Shown one piece after another: positions 41,222 through 48,832 of a DNA stretch of 64,000 nucleotides. The notes under the pieces were generated by a model, which saw nothing but the letters and a program-made list of their open reading frames with translations, was not told the DNA's origin and did not search any database. A program made the position numbers and the translations under genes. The DNA is taken from positions 310,001 through 374,000 of the forward strand of contig CAVOPB010000001.1 in NCBI GenBank assembly GCA_963697805.1, in the 5' to 3' direction. The stretch comes from VRUE01 sp963697805 (GTDB taxonomy: Bacteria; Actinomycetota; Thermoleophilia; Solirubrobacterales; 70-9). Each line of letters starts with the position of its first letter. Within the stretch, counting starts at the first letter, position 1.

Positions 41222-42312
41222 CAATAGCGTTCCTCCACGCCGACGACCGTCGCGGTGTGACCGAGGCCACGCACCAGCTCGAGCGCGCGATCGGCCTGCT
41301 CGTCCCCCGCGACCCAGAGCGAGACCGCCCCGGACCGCATGTCCGGCGCCGGGTGGAGGGCCATGTCCTCGATGTTGACCCCGGCATCGCCGAGGGCAAG
41401 CGCGAGCTCGGCGACGGTTCCCGGCCTGTTTGCCACGACCACCCGCAGCTCGGCCAGGCGCCCGGCCGCCGACTCGGCCTCCTGCAGGCGGCGGCGCTCG
41501 GTCGCCGCGGCGCTGTGCCAGGCGGCGAGCGCGTCGGGGTCGCCGCCGCGGATCAGCTCGGCGGCGTCGCGCAGCCGACTCGCCGTGTTCTCGATCGCCG
41601 CCGCGACGGCGTCGCGGTTGCTGCTGAAGATGTCGCCCCAGATCGCCGGGTTCGACCCCGCGACCCTGGTCGCGTCGCGGAAGCTCGGGCCGACCTCCGG
41701 CATCCGCTCCGAGTCCCGGGTCAGCTCCGCCGCGGCCTGGGAGACGAGGACGTTGGCGACCACATGAGGAAGGTGACTGACGGTCGCCATCAGCCGGTCG
41801 TGAGCATCGGCGCCGATCGCCTGCGGTCGGGCTCCGAGGTCGGCGACGACCCGCTGCAGGGCGTCGTAGAGGAGCCCGCTCGAACGCTCGGTCGGGGTCA
41901 GGTACCAGCGAGCCCCGTCGAAGAGATCGGCGCGGGCGTTCTCAACCCCGGCCGTCTCGGCCCCCGCCAGCGGATGGCCGCCGATGAACCGCTCGTCATC
42001 GCCGAGCGCGGCGACCAGATCGCGCTTGGTCGAGCCGACGTCGGTGACCACGGTCTCGGGGCCGGAGGCCTCGAGGGCAGCCCGCGCCAGCGCCGGCAGC
42101 GCGGCCACCGGCGCCGCGCAGAAGACCGCATCTGCCCCGGCGCATGCCTGGGCGACGCTGTCGGAGCCGCGATCAACGGCACCGAGCTCGACCGCGCGCG
42201 CGAGCGTCGCCGGATCGGGGTCGAACCCGACCACCTCGACGCCGGAGCGCTCCCGGGCGGCGAGCCCGACCGAGCCCCCGATCAGGCCGACGCCGAGGAC
42301 GGCGAGTGTCAT
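41221..42312 (-). CDS. tyrA: Prephenate dehydrogenase with C-terminal ACT domain
   Basis: NAD(P)-dependent oxidation of prephenate (or arogenate) toward tyrosine. 363 residues: dinucleotide motif GVGLIGGSVGLA, DVGSTKRDLVAAL, FIGGHPLAGAE, ATVSHLPHVVA; then a C-terminal ACT domain (about 290-363, VVVANRPGTVAELALALGDAG), likely for tyrosine feedback. Its start overlaps the DAHP synthase stop by four bases. Confidence 0.95.
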   Translation of the reverse strand: MTLAVLGVGLIGGSVGLAARERSGVEVVGFDPDPATLARAVELGAVDRGSDSVAQACAGADAVFCAAPVAALPALARAALEASGPETVVTDVGSTKRDLVAALGDDERFIGGHPLAGAETAGVENARADLFDGARWYLTPTERSSGLLYDALQRVVADLGARPQAIGADAHDRLMATVSHLPHVVANVLVSQAAAELTRDSERMPEVGPSFRDATRVAGSNPAIWGDIFSSNRDAVAAAIENTASRLRDAAELIRGGDPDALAAWHSAAATERRRLQEAESAAGRLAELRVVVANRPGTVAELALALGDAGVNIEDMALHPAPDMRSGAVSLWVAGDEQADRALELVRGLGHTATVVGVEERY

Positions 42313-43391
42313 TCTGTGCGCCGGCTCCGCACCGAGGCGGCCAGGCTGTCGAGCAGCGAGACCGTCGTCTCCCAGTCGATGCAGGCGTCGGTGATCGACT
42401 GGCCGTAGGTCAGCGGCTCGCCGCCCTCGAGGTCCTGGCGGCCCTCGACCAGGAACGACTCCAGCATCACGCCGACGATCGCGCCGTTGCCGGCCGCGAC
42501 CTGAGCACCGATCTCCTCGGCCGCCGTCACCTGCCTGGCCGGCTCCTTGCCGCTGTTGTCGTGGGAGGCGTCGACGACGAGGCGCTCCGGCAGGCCGGCG
42601 GCGCGCAGCAGCTCGAGCGCACTCTCGACACCCTCGGGATCGCTGTTGGGGGCGCCGCGACCGCCGCGCAGGATCACGTGGCCGTCGGGATTGCCCCTGG
42701 TGTGGAGGATCGCCGGCGTGCCGCTGTCATCGATGCCGGCGAACGCGTGCGGCACCGCCGCCGCGCGGACGGCGTCGACAGCGACCTGGACGTTGCCGTC
42801 GGTCCGGTTCTTGAACCCGATCGGCATCGAGAGGCCGGACCCGAGCTGGCGGTGGGTCTGGCTCTCGGTCGTACGGGCGCCGATCGCGCCCCAGGCGACG
42901 GTGTCGGAGATGTACTGCGGCGTGATCGGGTCGAGGAACTCGCACCCGATCGGCAGGCCGAGGTCGAGCACCTGCAGTAGTAGCGTCCTCGCCTTGCGCA
43001 GGCCGGAGTTGACGTCGTAAGAGCCGTCGAGGTGGGGGTCGTTGATCAGCCCCTTCCAGCCCGTCGTCGTCCTCGGCTTCTCGAAGTAGACCCGCATCGC
43101 GATCAGGAGGTCGCCGGCGTGCCCGCGCGCGGCCTCGGCGAGCCTGCCCGCGTACTCGAGCGCCGCGTCCGGGTCGTGGACGCTGCAGGGCCCGACCACG
43201 ACGAGGAGGCGATCGTCCTCGCGGGCGAGGATCCGCTCGACCGCACCCCTGCCCACGACCACGACCTTTTCGCGCTCCTCGCCGAGCGGCAGGTCACCGA
43301 GCAGCCCGGCGGGTGAGACCAGCTCGACGATCCGGTCGATCCGCTGGTCGCGGACCCGATCCCGGGCCTCCGTCTGCATTCCGATCATCAT
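42309..43391 (-). CDS. aroF: 3-deoxy-7-phosphoheptulonate synthase (type I DAHP synthase)
   Basis: First enzyme of the shikimate pathway. ~360 residues: VVVVGPCSVHDPDAALEYA, RVYFEKPRTTTGWKGLIND, EFLDPITPQYISD, GARTTESQTHRQL, IGFKNRTDGN, and DASHDNSGK. Feedback specificity among AroF/G/H types cannot be read. I start at ATG 43391, which has GGTGG nine bases upstream; a TTG at 43421 is less likely. Upstream lies a 31-codon frame ending in Tyr, Tyr, Trp, Arg, Phe. Confidence 0.94.
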   Translation of the reverse strand: MMIGMQTEARDRVRDQRIDRIVELVSPAGLLGDLPLGEEREKVVVVGRGAVERILAREDDRLLVVVGPCSVHDPDAALEYAGRLAEAARGHAGDLLIAMRVYFEKPRTTTGWKGLINDPHLDGSYDVNSGLRKARTLLLQVLDLGLPIGCEFLDPITPQYISDTVAWGAIGARTTESQTHRQLGSGLSMPIGFKNRTDGNVQVAVDAVRAAAVPHAFAGIDDSGTPAILHTRGNPDGHVILRGGRGAPNSDPEGVESALELLRAAGLPERLVVDASHDNSGKEPARQVTAAEEIGAQVAAGNGAIVGVMLESFLVEGRQDLEGGEPLTYGQSITDACIDWETTVSLLDSLAASVRSRRTE

Positions 43392-43516
43392 CTTGCCGCC
43401 ACCTTTCTCCACAACTTTCAAACCTTACTTTCGATGCGGCCGCCGTCTGAGCGCAGGCGGACGCGCGAACAACGGGAACCGGCGCCCAGCCAAGTTCAGA
43501 CCCGCGGGCCGGACGC

Positions 43517-43612
43517 CTAGCTAAATCGCCAGTAATAGGAGAGGGCGGCAGGGACGAGCGCAGCGCGGTCGGCGCAGGATTCGCAGGTGGTGTCGATGCC
43601 GCTCCTGATCAC
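43517..43612 (-). CDS. Putative aromatic amino acid leader peptide (31 residues)
   Basis: A GTG-initiated frame ending LSYYWRFS, so all three aromatic residues cluster just before the stop, with the codons TAT TAC TGG CGA TTT, two of them rare in GC-rich genomes. It lies 31 bp after the hisC stop and about 125 bp upstream of the DAHP synthase start. That fits a leader peptide sensing aromatic aminoacyl-tRNA. The Shine-Dalgarno is weak (AGCAGG). GC-rich stems follow the stop codon, but no U-tailed terminator is visible. Confidence 0.45.
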   Translation of the reverse strand: MIRSGIDTTCESCADRAALVPAALSYYWRFS

Positions 43613-43643
43613 GCCTGCTGACTTTGTAGCAGGTGAGGCCTGG

Positions 43644-44738
43644 TTAGTCGAGCAGCTCGCCGAGGGCTGCGAGGAAGCGGTCGTTCTCCGACCGGGTGCC
43701 GTAGCTGACCCGGATGTGGCCGGGGCTGCCGAGCGGGGTGCCGGGACGGACCGCGATCTGGCGCTCGGCGAGGGCGGCGACGAGCTCACCCTCGTCGATC
43801 TCCCCAAGGTCGACCCAGGAGAAATTCGTCTGCGTGTCGGCGCTCGCCAGGCCGAGCTCGCCCAGCCCCTCCTCGACATGGAGGCGCTCGACCACGGTCG
43901 ACTCGACCCGGCGCAGGGCGTCGTCGGAGTGCAGGATCGCCTCCGCCCCGGCGGCTTGGGCGAGCGCGTTGACGCTGAAGGGCTGGCGCACGGCGTCGAT
44001 GGCGGCGCGGAAGTTCGCCGATCCGATCGCGAACCCGACCCGCAGGCCGGCGAGGCCGTAGCACTTGCTGAAGGTACGGAGGACGACGAGGTTCGGGAAC
44101 TCGTCGAGCAGGTCGATCGTCGCGTCCGGGTCATCGTTGGTCTGGAACTCGATGTAGGCCTCGTCGAGCACCACCGTGACCCGGTCGGGGATCCGCTCGC
44201 AGAAGGCTGCGATCTCGGCCGCCGGCAGGTGGGTCGCGGTCGGGTTGTTGGGGTTGCAGACGATCAGCAGCTGGGTCGCGGCGGTGACCTCGCTCGCCAT
44301 CGTGTCGAGGTCGTGGAGCTCGCCATCCCCCAGCGGCACCCGGATCTCGCGCGCCCCCGAGAGCGCCGGCAGGTAGGGGTACATCGAGAACGACGGCCAC
44401 GAGTAGACGATCTCCGCGCCGGGCTCGCAGAGCGCGTCGGCGGCGGCGAGGAGGATCTCGCAGGACCCGTTGCCGACCGCGATCCGCCCCGGCTCGGTCT
44501 CGTAGCGCTCGGCGATCCGATTCCGCAGCAGGGTCGCGTCGGGGTCCGGGTAGCGATTCATCGCCTCGGCGGCCCCGCGGATCGCCTCGACCACCTTCGG
44601 GTGCGGCGGGAAGGGCGACTCGTTCGAGGCCAGCTGCGCGATCCCGGCGGCCGCGATCGACTCCGGCGCGTGGCCGGTCGGGACGCCGGCCTGGTAGCCC
44701 GGCATGCGGGCGAGCTTCTCGGCGAAGGTGATCGTCAT
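43644..44738 (-). CDS. hisC: Histidinol-phosphate/aromatic aminotransferase family
   Basis: PLP-dependent class I/II aminotransferase of 364 residues: LASNESPFPPHPKVVEAI, NRYPDPDATLLR, NPNNPTATHLP, VLDEAYIEF and the PLP Lys in RTFSKCYGLAGLRVG. HisC sequences are hard to separate from aromatic aminotransferases; its place between aroH (chorismate mutase) and the DAHP synthase/tyrA genes favours a role in phenylalanine and tyrosine synthesis here. That role is inference. Confidence 0.9.
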   Translation of the reverse strand: MTITFAEKLARMPGYQAGVPTGHAPESIAAAGIAQLASNESPFPPHPKVVEAIRGAAEAMNRYPDPDATLLRNRIAERYETEPGRIAVGNGSCEILLAAADALCEPGAEIVYSWPSFSMYPYLPALSGAREIRVPLGDGELHDLDTMASEVTAATQLLIVCNPNNPTATHLPAAEIAAFCERIPDRVTVVLDEAYIEFQTNDDPDATIDLLDEFPNLVVLRTFSKCYGLAGLRVGFAIGSANFRAAIDAVRQPFSVNALAQAAGAEAILHSDDALRRVESTVVERLHVEEGLGELGLASADTQTNFSWVDLGEIDEGELVAALAERQIAVRPGTPLGSPGHIRVSYGTRSENDRFLAALGELLD

Positions 44739-44773
44739 CAGGGTTCCATTGTGCCGAAGGGGGCCGTGGACGG

Positions 44774-45166
44774 CTACTGGGCGGCGTGGAGGTCCGAGCG
44801 CAGCGCCTGGGTCTCACCGAGGTAGACGTGCGCGGGGGTGTGGCCGGCGGCGGCGTAGTGGTGGACCAGCGCCCTGATCACCCGCGGCATCGACCCGGGC
44901 ACGGGGATCTCGCGGCAGCAGAGGAGGGCCACCGAGTCAAGGCCGGCGGCGCGGGCGGCGACGGCGGGGAACTCGGCGTCGAGGTCGTCGGTGACGGTGA
45001 AGATGCAGCTCACCATCGCCTCCGGGTCAAGCTCGTTGCGGGCGATCAGCTCCCGCATCAGCTCTCCAGTCGCCGCGAGGATCGCGTCCACCTCGTTGGC
45101 ATCGGCCTGGACCGCGCCGCGGACCGCGTAAAGGCGTTGTTCCCCGCTGGCAACCACGGCGGGCAT
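44774..45166 (-). CDS. aroH: AroH-type monofunctional chorismate mutase
   Basis: Converts chorismate to prephenate. 130 residues of the Bacillus AroH fold: YAVRGAVQADANEVDAILAA, AMVSCIFTVTDDLDAEFPA, VALLCCREIPVPGSMPRVIR and VYLGETQALRSDL. Upstream of hisC, tyrA and the DAHP synthase, completing a local Phe/Tyr branch. Its start is only 26 bp from the divergent yjbQ gene. Confidence 0.94.
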   Translation of the reverse strand: MPAVVASGEQRLYAVRGAVQADANEVDAILAATGELMRELIARNELDPEAMVSCIFTVTDDLDAEFPAVAARAAGLDSVALLCCREIPVPGSMPRVIRALVHHYAAAGHTPAHVYLGETQALRSDLHAAQ

Positions 45167-45192
45167 CTTCCCAAAGCCGGTACCGTCGCCAC

Positions 45193-45609
45193 ATGGCGGT
45201 CCACTCGACCGAGCTGCGCCTCGCGACCCGGGGCGATGCCGACATCGTCGACATCAGCGCCGAGACGCAGGCGGCTGTCGCCGCCGCCGGGGCCGAGGAG
45301 GGTCAGGTGCTCGCCTTCGTCCGCGGGTCGACGGCGGCGATCACGACGATGGAGTTCGAGCCGGGAGGCGTCACCGATCTGCGCGAGATGCTCGAGCGCC
45401 TGATCCCGACCGATCGCGAGTACGCCCACAACCGGCTGAACCACGACTCCAACTCGCACGCCCACCAGCGGGCGACGATGATCGGGCCTTCGGAGACGAT
45501 CCCGATTCTCGGCGGCAGCCTCGCGCTCGGCATCTGGCAGCAGCTGGTCCTGATCGACTTCGACGACCGCCCGCGCGAGCGGACGGTCGTGATCCAGATC
45601 AGCGCCTGA
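45193..45609 (+). CDS. YjbQ/UPF0047 family protein
   Basis: 138 residues with FVRGSTAAITTMEFEPG, NDSNSHAH-type block NHDSNSHAHQRATMIGPSE, and LGIWQQLVLIDFDDRPRERTV. The His-rich block binds metal; members are reported to have weak thiamin-phosphate synthase-like activity. It is a lone plus-strand gene between aroH and rluB, and a perfect hairpin covers its stop codon and that of rluB. Confidence 0.9.
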   Translation: MAVHSTELRLATRGDADIVDISAETQAAVAAAGAEEGQVLAFVRGSTAAITTMEFEPGGVTDLREMLERLIPTDREYAHNRLNHDSNSHAHQRATMIGPSETIPILGGSLALGIWQQLVLIDFDDRPRERTVVIQISA

Positions 45610-45653
45610 GCGGTCGAGGTTAGGGCCGCTATGCGGCCCTAACCTCGACCGCT
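45609..45653. terminator. Perfect 21-bp-stem hairpin covering both convergent gene ends
   Basis: Positions 45609-45629 and 45633-45653 are exact inverse complements around a 3-nt loop. The left arm starts at the yjbQ stop and the right arm holds the rluB stop and last codons. A bidirectional terminator is likely in position, though no U-tract exists. Confidence 0.7.
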
Positions 45654-46346
45654 TCCCTGGCCGGCCGCGCCGAGGGCACCGATCTCCTCGGCCGAGAGGC
45701 GGCGGGAGGCGCCCTCGGCGAGGTCGCCGAGCTCGAGCGGCCCGAACCGAACGCGGCGCAGGGCAACGACCTCGTTGCCGATCGCCTGCGCCATCCGCCG
45801 CAGCTGGCGGTTGCGGCCCTCGCGGAGAACGATTTCGACCTCGCGCTCGCCGATCCGGTCGACCTCGGCCGGGGCGGTCATCCCGTCCTCGAGCTCGACG
45901 CCGCTCGCCAGCCGCCGCAGGTCGGCCTCGGAGGGTGGGCGCCGCAGCCGCAGCCGGTAGGCCTTCTCGACTTCGAAGCTGGGATGGGTGAGCCGGTTGG
46001 CGAGCTCGCCGTCGTTGGTCAGCAACAGCAGGCCGGTCGAGTCGACGTCTAGGCGGCCGACCGGATAGAGGCGGGCGCCGGAGGCGACCAGCGCGACGAC
46101 CGCACGTCTCGACCCCGGCTCCCGCGCGGTCGAGACGACCCCGATCGGCTTGTTCACCGCCCAGACCTCGCGCGGCTCGGCCGCGACCGGCCTGCCATCG
46201 ACACGGACCTCGTCCCCCTCCCCCACGTCCCGCGCCGGATCGGTCACCACCTCCCCGCCGACAGTCACCCTGCCCCGACGGATGATCTCCTCCGCCTTCC
46301 TCCTCGAGGTCACCCCAGCATGAGCAAGATGCTTGGCGAGTCGCAC
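45639..46346 (-). CDS. rluB: Pseudouridine synthase RluB/RsuA family
   Basis: ~235 residues: N-terminal S4 RNA-binding domain (LAKHLAHAGVTSRRKAEEII), then the pseudouridine synthase core with catalytic Asp in VGRLDVDSTGLLLLTNDG and EGRNRQLRRMAQAIG. RluB modifies 23S rRNA U2605. Position after scpB matches the conserved scpA-scpB-rluB order. The final Gly/Ser/Arg residues are encoded by the hairpin arm. Confidence 0.94.
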   Translation of the reverse strand: MRLAKHLAHAGVTSRRKAEEIIRRGRVTVGGEVVTDPARDVGEGDEVRVDGRPVAAEPREVWAVNKPIGVVSTAREPGSRRAVVALVASGARLYPVGRLDVDSTGLLLLTNDGELANRLTHPSFEVEKAYRLRLRRPPSEADLRRLASGVELEDGMTAPAEVDRIGEREVEIVLREGRNRQLRRMAQAIGNEVVALRRVRFGPLELGDLAEGASRRLSAEEIGALGAAGQGSGRG

Positions 46347-46409
46347 CGGGTCAGGCGAAGCGGGCGAGGGTATGCAGGGGGGCTGGGTCGCGGCCCCCTT
46401 CCACCACCA

Positions 46410-46979
46410 TCACTCGCTGCGCTGTTCCCCGGCCTTCAGAAGCCGTTCGCGCAACTCCCGCTCGTCCTCCGGTGTCGGGTCAAAACGCGAGGGGTCCGGG
46501 AGCTGGTCGAGCCCGGAGAGTCCGAAGAGCCGCTCGAACAGCTCGGTCGTCGTGAAGATCGTTGCCCCGAAACGGGACCGTCCCGACTCCTCGATCAGCC
46601 CGCGCTCGGCCAGCGTCTGGACCGCCGACTCCGAGGAGACGCCGCGGATCCGGGCGACCTCGGGGCGCGAGACCGGCTGCAGGTAGGCGACGATCGCGAG
46701 CGTCTCGGCCTGGGCCTGGGTCAGCGGCGGTGTCCGCGGCTTCGCCAGCAGGAGACGTGCGGCATCCTCGCTCGCCGGGTCGCTGGCGAGGGTCAGGCCG
46801 CCGGCGACCTCGCGCAGGACGATCCCGCGACGGCCCTCGGCGAGATCCTCGCGGAGCAGTTCGATCGCCTCGCCGACCTGTCCCTCGGTCGCCTCGGTCG
46901 CCTCGGCCAGATCGGCGGCCGAGACCGGCTGCGGCGAGAGGAACAGCAGCGCCTCGATCGTGCGGGCGAGGTCGCTCAT
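46410..46979 (-). CDS. scpB: Segregation and condensation protein ScpB
   Basis: Winged-helix kleisin partner of SMC. 189 residues with TIEALLFLSPQPVSAADLAE, GLTLASDP, LTQAQAETLAIVAYLQPVSRPEVARIRGV and FGATIFTTTELFERLFGL. Overlaps scpA by four bases. Its presence shows an SMC complex is still encoded despite the short SMC. Confidence 0.95.
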   Translation of the reverse strand: MSDLARTIEALLFLSPQPVSAADLAEATEATEGQVGEAIELLREDLAEGRRGIVLREVAGGLTLASDPASEDAARLLLAKPRTPPLTQAQAETLAIVAYLQPVSRPEVARIRGVSSESAVQTLAERGLIEESGRSRFGATIFTTTELFERLFGLSGLDQLPDPSRFDPTPEDERELRERLLKAGEQRSE

Positions 46980-47707
46980 GCTCCGACCTCCACCCTGCGG
47001 ATCTCGATCGGGCCGAGCGGCTTGCCCTGCTTCCAGGTCACCTCGCCCTTGCGGTAGAGCTCGAGCAGGGCGAACAGGGTCACCGCCTGGGTCAGGCGGT
47101 CCTCCCCCCCGAACTGGTCGTCGAAGTCGATGCTCGCCTTACCGGCGAGGGCGTCGCGAAGGGCCCGCAGGCGGCGCTCGAGCGAGACGGTCGGCCGGAT
47201 GTGGCTGATGTCGAGCGGCGGCGGGGTCGTCAACAGGTCGCCCAGGGCGGTTCCGAGCCGCTCGGGGTCGTAGACGGCGGTCGCGGCGTCGATCGCGACG
47301 CGCCTCAGCTCCGGCGGCAGGGGCGCCGAGCGGTAGAGGTAGGACCGCTCCGACTCGAACCGTTGACTCAGCATTTCCGAGGCCTCGCGGTAGCGGCGGT
47401 ACTCGAGCAGCCGCGCGAGCAGCTCCTCGATCGCCTCCTCAGGCCCGAGCTCCTCGAGCTCATCCTCGGCGCCCGGAAGCAGCAGCCGCGACTTCAGCTC
47501 GAGCAGGGCGGCGATCAGGACCAGGAACTCGGTCGCGACCTCGAGCTCGAGCTCCCCCTGGCTCTCGAGGTGCTCGATGTAGGCGACGACGACCTCGGCC
47601 AGTTCGACCTCGAGCAGGTCGATCTCCTCGCGCAGCACAATCGCCATCAACAGGTCGAACGGCCCGGCGAAAACATCCAGCTCCAGGTCCAGATCGACAA
47701 CCGTCAC
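46976..47707 (-). CDS. scpA: Segregation and condensation protein ScpA (kleisin)
   Basis: Kleisin that bridges SMC heads. ~243 residues from GTG 47707: VFAGPFDLLMAIVLREEIDLLEV at the N terminus, LLELKSRLLLP, and the C-terminal winged helix (FALLELYRKGEVTWKQ, LGPIEIRR). Longer upstream frames run into the spacer and are rejected. It interacts with ScpB and SMC heads. Confidence 0.95.
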   Translation of the reverse strand: MTVVDLDLELDVFAGPFDLLMAIVLREEIDLLEVELAEVVVAYIEHLESQGELELEVATEFLVLIAALLELKSRLLLPGAEDELEELGPEEAIEELLARLLEYRRYREASEMLSQRFESERSYLYRSAPLPPELRRVAIDAATAVYDPERLGTALGDLLTTPPPLDISHIRPTVSLERRLRALRDALAGKASIDFDDQFGGEDRLTQAVTLFALLELYRKGEVTWKQGKPLGPIEIRRVEVGA

Positions 47708-47742
47708 GAAATCAACCGTACCGTCAACGAGAGACGCCCAAC

Positions 47743-47823
47743 CCGCCCGGCTCCGACCGCGGGAGCGACCGAGCGTCGAACTCTGGGTCTTCGCGAGGGA
47801 GCGAGAGCCGAGGAGCCGGGCGG
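47743..47823 (-). repeat. CAGAT element, copy L, with 12-bp inverted arms (trpS-scpA spacer)
   Basis: Flanks CCGCCCGGCTCC (47743-47754) and GGAGCCGGGCGG (47812-47823) are perfect inverse complements. On the minus strand the interior reads CTCGCGAAGACCCAGAGTTCGACGCTCGG in two adjoining parts, matching the family around the core CAGAGTTCGACGC. It begins 6 bp after the trpS stop. Confidence 0.65.
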
Positions 47824-47828
47824 AATGG

Positions 47829-48821
47829 TTACCCGGGCCCGATCCCCATACGGTCGCGGACCTCGGCGACGACCGGCGCGGCGATCGCCCGAGCTCGCTC
47901 GGCGCCGCTCGCGAGGATGGCATCGAGCGCGCCCTCGTCGGGTCGGAGCTCGGCATAGCGCTCGCGCACCGGGGCCAACAGCTCGACGACGGCCTCGGCG
48001 ACGGCCTTCTTGAAGTCACCGTAGCCGGCTCCCTCGAACTCGACCTCGATCGCCTCCGGGCCGACCCCGCGGGCGACGGCGAGGATGTCGATCAGGTTGG
48101 TCACTCCCGGCTTGTCGGGGGCGCGGACCACCTCTCGCCCGGAGTCGGTGACGGCGCTGCCGAGCTTCTTGCGGATCACGTCGGGCTCGTCGAGCACATA
48201 GACCCTCCCCTGCTCCGAGCCGGCGGTGGTCGACATCTTCCGCTCCGGCTCCTGCAGGTCCATGATCCGCGCCCCGACCTCGGGGATCAGCAGCTCCGGA
48301 ACGACCAGGGTCTCGCCGAAGCGCTCGTTGAAGCGGCGGGCGATCTCCCGCATCAGCTCGACGTGCTGGCGCTGGTCGTCGCCGACCGGGACCTCGGTAG
48401 CCCGGTAGGCGAGCACGTCGGCTGCCATCAGCACCGGGTAGTAGAACAACGCCGCCGAGGCGAGCTCGCGTTGTTTCGCCGACTTTTCCTTGAACTGATG
48501 CATCCGGTTGAGGTCGCCGTGGGCAGTGACCGCCGAGAGCAGCCAGGTCAGCTCGGTGTGCTCGCGGACGTCGGACTGGCGGAAGAGGATGCAGCGCTCG
48601 GGGTCGAGCCCGGCGGCGAGCAGGATCGCGGTCGTGTCGTAGAGCCGCTCGCGCAGTTCGGGCGGGTCGAACGTGACCGAGAGAGCGTGCAGGTCGACGA
48701 TGCAGTAGAGCGCCGGGTCCCCGTGCTCCTGGCCCTCGACGTACTGGCGGATCGCGCCGATGTAGTTGCCGAGGTGCTTGCGGCCGGTCGGCTGGATGCC
48801 CGAGAAGACGATTGGGGTCAC
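47829..48821 (-). CDS. trpS: Tryptophanyl-tRNA synthetase
   Basis: Class I synthetase, ~330 residues from GTG 48821. HIGH-region FSGIQPTGRKHLGNYIGAI, VDLHALSV, and KMSKS-equivalent ERKMSTTAGSEQG. A longer in-frame reading overlaps the MFS gene and is rejected. Upstream of scpA-scpB, as in many actinobacteria. Confidence 0.96.
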   Translation of the reverse strand: MTPIVFSGIQPTGRKHLGNYIGAIRQYVEGQEHGDPALYCIVDLHALSVTFDPPELRERLYDTTAILLAAGLDPERCILFRQSDVREHTELTWLLSAVTAHGDLNRMHQFKEKSAKQRELASAALFYYPVLMAADVLAYRATEVPVGDDQRQHVELMREIARRFNERFGETLVVPELLIPEVGARIMDLQEPERKMSTTAGSEQGRVYVLDEPDVIRKKLGSAVTDSGREVVRAPDKPGVTNLIDILAVARGVGPEAIEVEFEGAGYGDFKKAVAEAVVELLAPVRERYAELRPDEGALDAILASGAERARAIAAPVVAEVRDRMGIGPG

Positions 48822-48832
48822 ACGGCGTGACT

